From: Chrysochromulina tobinii
Taxonomy: Eukaryota > Haptophyta > Prymnesiales > Chrysochromulinaceae
Direction: 5' to 3'
NCBI GenBank assembly: GCA_001275005.1
Contig: JWZX01000230.1
Coordinates: 1 to 13,580, forward strand
Length of the DNA: 13,580 bases
Below the pieces are notes generated by a model. It saw only the letters and a list, made by a program, of their open reading frames with translations. It did no database searches and was not told the origin of the DNA. Each line of letters opens with the position of its first letter. Positions within the stretch are counted from its first letter, which is position 1. The position numbers and the translations under genes were made by a program. Shown piece after piece: positions 7,790 to 13,580 of the stretch.

Positions 7790-9067
7790 ATGGCTTCCCA
7801 GAGCCCACAAGACCCATGCATGGACGAAGATACCATGGCAAGGCAGTTCCCGCGCCTGCAAGGCGCCGGCATGAGCGGCCCACTAGGAGCAGGCGGCTAC
7901 GCTAGCGGCGAACACATCGGCTCATCGAATGCCCGGGCGCGTGCCGCCGCGAGCATGAACACGGTCTGCACAGCCACGGAAGTGGAAGCAGTTCTCGACA
8001 TCGACGCAGTTGAAGTGGAAGCAGTTGATGACATGGACGACTCCATCGAGGTTGAAGTTGTACTCGTTGACGAGTCCCGGATGGACACAGGCTCCTCGTC
8101 GACGCCACGAGTTTCGACAGATGACGTGCAGCACCTCAGGGCGATCAAGGCAAGGGCTGCCGCGGCAGCGGAGGGGCTGGAGCTGGTGCCGTCGTCGAAG
8201 AACCAGACGGGCTTCAAGGGCGTGACCTTGACTCGTGGCAGGTACTATGTGGACGTCTGTGAGAACGGCATGACGCGCCACCTCGGGGGCTTTGCAACGC
8301 GAGAGGAGGCAGCCTTGTGCTATGCAAGGCACATTGGGGCGGAGCGAGCGGCGGCAGAGGCGGCGAAAGAGAGAGGCGAGGGGCTGAATACGACAAAGCC
8401 GCTCACAGCAGATGAGGCCAGGGCTGCCGCGGCAGCGGAGGGGCTGGAGCTGGTGCCGTCGTCGAAGAACCAGACGGGCTTCAAGGGCGTGACCTTGACT
8501 CAGGGCAGGTACAACGTGGACGTCTATGAGAACGGCAAGCAATCACGCAACTTTGGCGGCTTTGCAACGCCAGAGGAGGCAGCCTTGTGCTATGCAAGGC
8601 ACCTTGGGGCGGAGCGAGCGGCGGCAGAGGCGGCGAAAGAGAGAGGCGAGGGGCTGAATACGACAAAGCCGCTCACAGCAGATGAGGCCAGGGCCGCCGC
8701 GGCAGCGGAGGGGCTGGAGCTGGTGCCGTCGTCGAAGAACCAGACGGGCTTCAAGGGCGTGAACTTGATTGGTGGCAAGTATTACCTGCAAGTCTATAAG
8801 AACGGCAAGCAATCACGCAACTTTGGGGGCTTCGCAACGCCAGAGGAGGCAGCCTTGTGCTATGCAAGGCACCTTGCGACGGAGCGAGCGGCGGCAGAGG
8901 CGACGGGTGAGGGGCCACAGCCGCTCACGGTGGATGAGGCGAAAGAGATTGATGGGAGGCACACCTCAGGACGCGGCTCTCTACAACCCGTTGAACATCC
9001 CGCGCCGCCTGGTCCGAGTTGTGAACGTGAACATCCCGCGCCGCCTGGTCCGAGCAGTTCCGAATAG
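7790..9067 (+). CDS. Protein with three tandem AP2-like DNA-binding repeats
   Basis: A 425-residue intronless ORF. I chose the ATG at 7790 for its context (CTCCATGGC); the frame is open back to an ATG at 7733 through an A-rich, UTR-like stretch. Residues about 60-105 are acidic (EVEAVLDIDAVEVEAVDDMD). From about residue 122 come three 89-90 residue repeats, each with NQTGFKGV, a short strand block (YYVDVCENG), GGFATPEEAALCYARH and an Ala/Glu-rich helix. This is the AP2/ERF fold pattern (three strands and a helix), a family that binds DNA in plant transcription factors and in some algal and HNH-endonuclease proteins. A regulator role is inferred. The tail repeats EHPAPPGPS twice. It lies 207 bp downstream of UGGT, in the same orientation. 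Stop TAG at 9065-9067. Confidence 0.78.
   Translation: MASQSPQDPCMDEDTMARQFPRLQGAGMSGPLGAGGYASGEHIGSSNARARAAASMNTVCTATEVEAVLDIDAVEVEAVDDMDDSIEVEVVLVDESRMDTGSSSTPRVSTDDVQHLRAIKARAAAAAEGLELVPSSKNQTGFKGVTLTRGRYYVDVCENGMTRHLGGFATREEAALCYARHIGAERAAAEAAKERGEGLNTTKPLTADEARAAAAAEGLELVPSSKNQTGFKGVTLTQGRYNVDVYENGKQSRNFGGFATPEEAALCYARHLGAERAAAEAAKERGEGLNTTKPLTADEARAAAAAEGLELVPSSKNQTGFKGVNLIGGKYYLQVYKNGKQSRNFGGFATPEEAALCYARHLATERAAAEATGEGPQPLTVDEAKEIDGRHTSGRGSLQPVEHPAPPGPSCEREHPAPPGPSSSE
8153..8935 (+). repeat. Three tandem AP2-encoding repeats, 267-270 bp each
   Basis: Units start AGGGCTGCCGCGGCAGCGGA at 8153 and 8420, and with one base changed at 8690. Long stretches are identical between units, notably from GAGGGGCTGGAG through GGCTTCAAGGGCGTGA. 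The third unit is the most diverged (GVNLIGGKYYLQVYKNG). Recent tandem duplication or gene conversion is the simplest reading. Confidence 0.9.
8993..9054 (+). repeat. 36-bp direct repeat at the 3' end of the AP2 gene
   Basis: GAACATCCCGCGCCGCCTGG and the following GTCCGAG occur at 8993 and 9029. Each encodes (E)HPAPPGPS. Confidence 0.85.
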
Positions 9068-9204
9068 CGCCCGTTTGACGAATAGCGCCCGTTGGACGAA
9101 TTGCGCCCGTTGGACGAATAGCGCCCGTTAGACGAATTGCGCCCGTTGGACGAATAGCGCCCGTTTGACGAATTGCGCCCGTTGGACGAATAGCGCCCGT
9201 TGGA
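9061..9204 (+). repeat. 18-bp minisatellite, eight units
   Basis: Unit CGAATAGCGCCCGTTGGA, with CGAATAGC and CGAATTGC forms alternating in most units. The first unit contains the stop codon of the AP2 gene, so the array would lie in its 3' UTR. Confidence 0.92.
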
Positions 9205-9220
9205 CGCACTCCGCAGCTGC

Positions 9221-9286
9221 AGCCCACTGTTCACGGCTAACCCTAGCCCACTGTTCACGGCCAACCCTAGCCCACTGTTCACGGCC
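9221..9286 (+). repeat. 24-bp tandem repeat, nearly three units
   Basis: AGCCCACTGTTCACGGCTAA plus CCCT at 9221 and 9245, with a partial third copy at 9269. Confidence 0.88.
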
Positions 9287-9613
9287 ATGCACGACGAGCA
9301 GCGCAAGCAGCAAGGATCGTCTTCATTCTTGGCGCCGTCGCCTGCGCTGCCACCATCCACCGTCATTTGGCGCACATCGAACAAGCGGCCGGTTGCAGAG
9401 GCCTTTGGAGATCTCGGCCTTTTGGAGATCTCGGCCTCTGGAGATCGGGGCTGGCCACAAACGATGGGTCTCTCTCTGCAAGGCAATGAGCGCAAGCAGC
9501 AACATCCAACGCGGCAGCAGCTGCTCTCAGTCCGGCAGGAGGAGCAGGTGCTCATGCAGCTACAGCCCATGGCACCTGATGAGCAGTGCCCTCTACATAT
9601 GCTGTGGGAATAG
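9286..9613 (+). CDS. Possible small ORF, Gln-rich, doubtful
   Basis: From the ATG near 9286 a frame of about 108 residues runs to a TAG after PLHMLWE. It is Gln-rich and mildly repetitive (QRKQQGSSS, ERKQQHPT). I recognise no domain. It could be a small gene, a 3' exon of the AP2 gene, or chance; long GC-rich frames are common here and the minus strand is also open across it. Confidence 0.2.
9402..9450 (+). repeat. 16-17 bp tandem repeat, three units
   Basis: CCTTTTGGAGATCTCGG-like units repeat from 9402; the third is degenerate (CTCTGGAGATCGGGG). Confidence 0.75.
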
Positions 9614-10166
9614 TAGCCCAATAGTAATAAATAGTAATGCCCCAAATGCGGCGGCAAGCGAGGACAACCCCCGACACCGGCTCAGCAACCGCGATCGGAG
9701 CCCGTTGCGGCGCCTCCCTTGCCCTTGTTTTTCAACTACACCGCTATTCCGTTTTCCGATTCTTTTGCACTGGTCTGTGTCGGGACGGCAGGGGCTAGCG
9801 ACGAGCGTGCTGGTCTGAACGGAACGAGGCGGGGGGTCGAACCCGAGGGGGGGACACACAGTGACACAGAAGAGTTTCGAATTGGTATTGGAGACGTCTG
9901 GAATGGCCGCATTACTGAATGGCCGATGCAACTTCCCCCGGTTGCCGCCGTGCAAGCGTGCACCGTCCGGAGCGATAAATATACTTTATAGCGTGACCTA
10001 CGCACAAAGGCGTATACGTTACATGAGGAAAAGAAATAGGATACGGTATCAGAGTGTAATAAAGATACATCAACTCATCAAGCAGTTGTGCATCAATTTG
10101 GTATTTGCAGAGATACGGCGCGCAGATTCTGTCCGGTCGGCGGCGGATTACTCGAGGACATGCCAC
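9614..10166. other. Intergenic stretch with no supported gene
   Basis: I see no convincing coding pattern on either strand. Base composition shifts from GC-rich to clearly AT-richer around 9975-10110 (AAATATACTTTATAGCG, AGGAAAAGAAATAGGATACG). Short frames exist on both strands without recognisable motifs. It may be a decayed insertion, but I cannot identify one. Confidence 0.4.
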
Positions 10167-10410
10167 TTGACCCAAGGGGGAGTGGTCTACTATATTTTTC
10201 ATGTTTATAAGGCCCCACCCCTACACCTGTTTGGGAATTGAATGGTTGACCCAAGGGGGAGTGGTCTACTATTTTTCATGTTTATAAGGCCCCACCCCTA
10301 CACCTGTTTGGGAATTTGAATGGTTGACCCAAGGGGGAGTGGTCTACTATTTTTCATGTTTATGAGAAGGCCCTAACCCCACACCTGTTTGGGAATTGAA
10401 ATTTGAATGG
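10167..10410 (+). repeat. 79-bp unit in three tandem copies, two with a TATA-like word
   Basis: Copies start TTGACCCAAGGGGGAGTGGT at 10167, 10246 and 10324, and end ACACCTGTTTGGGAATTGAA plus TGG. TTTATAAGG occurs in the first two (10204, 10281); the third has TTTATGAGAAGG. CTCGAGGA lies just before the array (10151) and just after it (10411). It could be a promoter-like array, a 3' element or a plain minisatellite; nothing shows which. Confidence 0.9.
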
Positions 10411-11075
10411 CTCGAGGAACGCGCGTTTTATAAACGCGATGCCGACCGAGAAATATATGTCTTATGTGTAATGTCGTATACGCAAAACGGTGAATCAAAA
10501 TCGCCGCCCCGACGCCTACATAAGCCGAATCCGCCTCAATCGTGCCGCGCCGAAATTTCCCCGGTACTAGCCGAGAGGCAGCTCTACGGGCCTATACACA
10601 TGCGGTCACGTGACAGCCCGACCGTCGACGTCGACACGTCGGCATAGTATCGCGCCGGCATAACGCCGCGTCTACCTCACTGCATCGCATGCAACACAAA
10701 GACTCACAATCTCGCGCAGCACACTCACAACGCACCGATGTCTCGTGGCACGACCCCGCGCCGTGCGCTCTCATCCCCCCCCACAGGATCTCCCCTGGAT
10801 CTCCCCTGGATCTCCCCTGACCTCCCCTGGATTTCCCATCTCTCCCGAGGTCTCCGGAGTATCTCTATGCTGCGAACCGCACGAGATCGCGCACGAGTTC
10901 GCGCACGAGATCACATCCTCGATTTGGTCTGACTCTCGCACCGTCCGCGCGGCAGAGCAAATTCCGTTACGAATTCGTCAAATTCCGTTACGAATTCGTC
11001 GTCGGCCGATCCGTAAGCAGGTAAGCAGGTGCGCCTGCGCCGAGATCAACCCCGACGCTACCCGACCCGACCAGC
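10411..11075. other. Intergenic stretch downstream of the Tudor-like gene
   Basis: I see no supported gene. It holds GGATCTCCCCT units (about four, 10787-10830) directly after CCCCCCCCACAG, which looks like a 3' splice site but has no open downstream exon I could confirm. It also holds two 21-bp copies starting AAATTCCGTTACGAATTCGT (10959-10979, 10980-11000). Confidence 0.5.
10959..11000 (+). repeat. 21-bp perfect tandem duplication
   Basis: AAATTCCGTTACGAATTCGT plus C, twice in direct succession. Each unit contains the 12-bp imperfect palindrome TTACGAATTCGT. Confidence 0.85.
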
Positions 11076-12197
11076 TCAGATCAGAGACGAGTCCGGTGGC
11101 GGTGGCGGTGGTGGCGAAAAGGGGGCTCCGAACTGGCTGAACCCGCCAGGCGGCGGTGGCGGAGGGGAGGCGAACGACTCGCCGAAGCCCGCCCCGAACG
11201 ACGGGGCCGACGCGAAACCAAACGTCGGGTCGGGCGGCGGGGGAGGCGGGGGCTCGCTGAAGTTGAACATATCGTTGGGCGCCGCCGCGGCGCCTCCCGC
11301 GCCCGGCGGCATCGCCCGAATCATGTTGGCGTAGGCCTGCTTGAACTTTTGTGAGCCCTGCTTCTCGAGCTCGACTTTGTACGTCTTGTTCGCGGCGTCG
11401 AACGATTTGATCCAACCGATCGACTCGGACCCATCGCTCCTCTTGACGTAGACGGCATCGCCCACGTTGAAGCCCGGGGCGATGCCCGAGGTCGAAGGCC
11501 TCTTGCCCTTGACCGCTTTCGACTCCCGAAGTGCCTCCTGCGACACAACCTTGTACAGGCACGTGCCAGCGTCGTCTTCGTCCTCGAGCTCGACACGGTA
11601 GAGGCCCGTCTGCCTGTCGTACTCGACGACGCATCCGATCGACTCGTCCCCGCTGCTGCGCATGCAGTACACCATTTGGCCGACGGCGAAGCGCTGCAGC
11701 CGCAGTGGCTCTTCCAGATTCCGGTTTGGCAAGGGTTCGGAGGGTGACTCATTTTGGTTCGATGTGGAACGGAGCTCGTATCCGGCCATCGCGAGTCCCG
11801 AGGAAGCCAGGTTGCCGGCCGTGGAAACCCCTGACGCCGCCGCCGCCGCCGCCGCCGAAGCAGCAGCAGCCGCGGCCTTTGCTACCGCAGTAGGGTCCTT
11901 TGCGGCGTTGGCCGCAGCAGCGGCGGCGGCAGAGGCTGTGGCAGCGGCAACGGACGAGGCCGAGGAGGCCAGGCCGCCGGCCATCGCCAATCCCGAGGAG
12001 GCAAAAGCTGAGGCTCTCTCGGCCGCACTTTGGTAAGTGGGGAGCTGCTCATCTGGGTTATCTTCATTCTCAAACGCAGGGTTCGAACTGTCGGACCTGT
12101 CGACGAGGGTGCCAATGACGGTGTCACTCTTCGACTTGCGCCGCATGGATTTTGCCCGGAAGCTGCCCGAGCGAGCCAGGCTGATGAGGGACGACAT
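11076..12197 (-). CDS. Ala/Pro-rich protein with two Tudor/SH3-like repeats
   Basis: A single open frame of 373 residues from the ATG at 12197. The frame stays open upstream to 12305 but without an ATG, so a 5' exon is possible. Order: basic N-terminus (FRAKSMRRKSKSD); two matching ASSGLAMAG segments around a long poly-Ala stretch; then two related beta-barrel repeats, FAVGQMVYCMRSSGDESIG..YRVELEDED and FNVGDAVYVKRSDGSESIGW..YKVELEKQ. The pattern VGxxVYxxRSxGxESIG is like Tudor/SH3-type modules seen in other algal proteins. The C-terminal third has FxF motifs (MFNFSEP, TFGFASAPSF) and three polyproline runs, so it may serve as a binding platform. Function unknown. It is divergent from the serine hydrolase gene. 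Confidence 0.72.
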   Translation of the reverse strand: MSSLISLARSGSFRAKSMRRKSKSDTVIGTLVDRSDSSNPAFENEDNPDEQLPTYQSAAERASAFASSGLAMAGGLASSASSVAAATASAAAAAAANAAKDPTAVAKAAAAAASAAAAAAASGVSTAGNLASSGLAMAGYELRSTSNQNESPSEPLPNRNLEEPLRLQRFAVGQMVYCMRSSGDESIGCVVEYDRQTGLYRVELEDEDDAGTCLYKVVSQEALRESKAVKGKRPSTSGIAPGFNVGDAVYVKRSDGSESIGWIKSFDAANKTYKVELEKQGSQKFKQAYANMIRAMPPGAGGAAAAPNDMFNFSEPPPPPPPDPTFGFASAPSFGAGFGESFASPPPPPPGGFSQFGAPFSPPPPPPPDSSLI

Positions 12198-12489
12198 GCT
12201 CCGAGCTGACGCGGCGGTGTCGGCGGCGACGGCGCTGATCCCCTTTCGCGGCGGCACCCCCGGCTCGTCACACTTGATGACGAGACACAGCCGACGGACG
12301 TTCACAAGAAAGGTGTTAAACGATGCACGACCTTTTCAACTGTGAATTGGTGCCTACTCGGACTTTCGGTACAGTCGTTTCACACCTGTGAGCAACCTCA
12401 TCATCCCCCAAGACTTCGTCCAACGAAACCGGTCCGCGGCTTCGCCTCTTACATTGTAGAGGCGCGCTTCCCTTTGGACGACGTGCAGA
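12198..12489. promoter_or_regulatory. Divergent intergenic region (292 bp), probable shared promoter area
   Basis: It separates two genes reading outward. I see no clear TATA box or other named element; the inference rests on arrangement only. The 5' UTRs, and perhaps a first exon of the minus-strand gene, must also fit here. Confidence 0.4.
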
Positions 12490-13224
12490 ATGAAGCTGCG
12501 CCTCCTCTGCCTACATTCTTTTCGGCTCTCCGGCGATTCGCTGCGCAAGCAGATGGCCGTATTCTCCAACTTTGCGTCCAGCATCGACGACATTTGCGAG
12601 CTGCACTACATGGACGGGAGCTTGCGCTGCGACGCCGAGGCAGAGGGCAAGCTCCCTCCGATGCTCAAAAAGGCTTTCGGCCCGCCGTACTACGAATGGT
12701 GGAATGCTCGACAGCACCACGACTCGGATGCTCTCGTGTACGACGGCATGCAAGCGACGCTCGACAAGGTAGCGGCTCACGTGGCCGCTGAGGGACCGTT
12801 CGACGGCGTCCTCGGCTTCTCGCAGGGAGGATCCCTCGCCCATCTGCTGTGCGTGCTCGCGCAGCGCGGAGCCATCTCCATGCCGCCGTCACTGTTCTGC
12901 GTGGTCATCTCTGGACGAGCATCCCGCCACCACGAGCATTTGGAGCTCATGGAGGCGGCACGCAAGGCACCGTTGAAGCTTCCCTTGTGCGTCATTTACG
13001 GCGGGAAAGACACCGAGGTGCCGCCGCAAGAGACGCGGGCGCTCATGGAGACGATCGATGAGGCGTCCCTGTGTACGATCTTCTTGCCCGAGGGCGGCCA
13101 TCGAGTACCAAATCTCAACGAAGCGCAGGCGCAAGCGGTCCGCGCATTCCTCGAGGCGCGGCGCGATCAGATGGAGAGCGCCAATCTTGAGATGTGTATG
13201 GGCGGACCCGGAGGCCCAACATAG
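12490..13224 (+). CDS. FSH1-type serine hydrolase (alpha/beta hydrolase)
   Basis: A 244-residue intronless ORF. It starts with the family's first strand, KLRLLCLHSFRLSGDSLRKQ; most members have HGF where this has HSF. The nucleophile elbow is GVLGFSQGGSLA with Ser111; Asp174 in YGGKDTEVP and His204 in EGGHRVP complete the triad. The insertion PPYYEWWNAR is typical of the family's substrate-side loop. Known relatives include yeast FSH1-3, human OVCA2 and fungal hydrolases near polyketide clusters; they cleave small esters, and the natural substrate here cannot be read. No signal peptide, so probably cytosolic. Length is normal (220-280 residues). The C-terminus ends in a Gly/Pro tail (CMGGPGGPT). 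Confidence 0.9.
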   Translation: MKLRLLCLHSFRLSGDSLRKQMAVFSNFASSIDDICELHYMDGSLRCDAEAEGKLPPMLKKAFGPPYYEWWNARQHHDSDALVYDGMQATLDKVAAHVAAEGPFDGVLGFSQGGSLAHLLCVLAQRGAISMPPSLFCVVISGRASRHHEHLELMEAARKAPLKLPLCVIYGGKDTEVPPQETRALMETIDEASLCTIFLPEGGHRVPNLNEAQAQAVRAFLEARRDQMESANLEMCMGGPGGPT

Positions 13225-13454
13225 TGAGTGTGTGAAAAACGAGACGTTCACACTGAATTCTGTTCGTTCCTCGGCGTTCTTCGCTCCGAACCCGGCCCAA
13301 AGGATTTGCTAAGAACAATCTTCGAGTGATTCGCACAAGTTGGCAGAAAAAGATGGGTGTGGGCTTCAACGAGGACAACTTTGCGCCTGAAGCTTGAAGG
13401 CATGACAGGCTTGAGAGGGGCTGCGAGAGTTACCGGCACAGTTTTAGTTGAGGT
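13225..13454 (+). other. 3' flank of the serine hydrolase gene
   Basis: No gene is seen. Just after the stop, GTGTGTGAAAAACGAGACGT runs into TCACAC, a weak inverted repeat (GTGTGA / TCACAC). I found no AATAAA signal. Confidence 0.4.
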
Positions 13455-13575
13455 TATTGCTCAACACGGATCTAATAGTCACACCACATGCTCAACACGG
13501 ACTTAGCAAGTCCGTGTTGAGCTAAGTCCGTGTTGGGCATATTCACAGCTCACTAAGTCCGTGTTGAGCATATGG
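13455..13575. repeat. Cluster of inverted and direct copies of a ~20-nt unit (hairpin-forming)
   Basis: The unit CTAAGTCCGTGTTGAGCAT occurs in plus orientation at 13553-13571, with one mismatch near 13522-13540 (GTTGGGC) and shortened at 13508. It occurs in minus orientation at 13488-13506, and partly at 13459-13470. A perfect 15-bp stem (13490-13504 with 13508-13522) has a 3-nt loop. The outer arms (13483-13506 with 13553-13575) also pair with one mismatch. It could be a MITE-like end or a transcription-end hairpin; the window stops just after it. Confidence 0.85.
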
Positions 13576-13580
13576 TTTTT

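Noticed and set aside
8860-9657. A 265-residue minus-strand frame with repeated SSNGRY/N.
   Set aside because: The repeats are the translated 18-bp minisatellite and the frame runs back over the AP2 gene; not a credible protein.
9800-9860. tRNA-like stretch with GGGGGTCGAACCCGAGG.
   Set aside because: Only the T-arm resembles a tRNA; I could not build acceptor, D and anticodon arms around it.
10775-10860. Possible exon after the CCCCCCCCACAG acceptor-like site.
   Set aside because: What follows is an 11-bp GGATCTCCCCT repeat and no conserved protein; too weak to call.
12198-12305. Extending the Tudor-like protein to 12305 from a GTG.
   Set aside because: GTG starts are not expected in a nuclear gene, and there is no ATG between 12197 and the upstream in-frame stop. 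A spliced upstream exon remains possible.

Overview
The window looks like nuclear DNA of a GC-rich microbial eukaryote, most likely a marine alga. The grounds are GT-AG (and one GC-AG) introns, an ER-lumen glycoprotein quality-control enzyme with an ER-retrieval tail, a multi-AP2-repeat protein of the kind common in algae, and many minisatellites. A haptophyte, or less likely a pelagophyte, is my best guess; the sequence does not settle it.

Layout. (1) 296-7582, plus strand: one gene for UDP-glucose:glycoprotein glucosyltransferase (UGGT), split into 18 exons that I assembled by hand. The joined reading frame is open throughout (4878 nt, 1625 residues plus stop). It starts with a signal peptide, ends with a GT24 catalytic domain and finishes in KTEL. 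(2) 7790-9067, plus strand: an intronless ORF with three near-identical AP2-like repeats, whose stop codon lies in the first unit of an 18-bp minisatellite. (3) 9068-11075: about 2 kb without a convincing gene, holding several tandem repeats, including a 79-bp unit present three times. (4) 11076-12197, minus strand: an Ala- and Pro-rich protein with two Tudor/SH3-like repeats. (5) 12490-13224, plus strand: an FSH1-type serine hydrolase, divergently arranged with gene 4 across a 292-bp gap. (6) 13225-13580: a 3' flank ending in a cluster of inverted and direct copies of a ~20-nt palindromic unit.

The most unusual content is in the UGGT introns. Nearly all consist of a short low-complexity cassette built from TGATTGC / CTGATTACC / CCCTCATCAG words. 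The cassette is inserted between two copies of the local exon sequence, so donor and acceptor lie at the two ends of a direct duplication. Several introns hold two or three tandem rounds of this, and intron 6 carries a fragment of exon 14 copied from 2.7 kb downstream. This looks like a recent or continuing intron-gain process (introner-like insertion and/or AGGT tandem duplication) caught in one gene. The genes show no obvious shared pathway; only the divergent pair (4, 5) suggests shared regulation.
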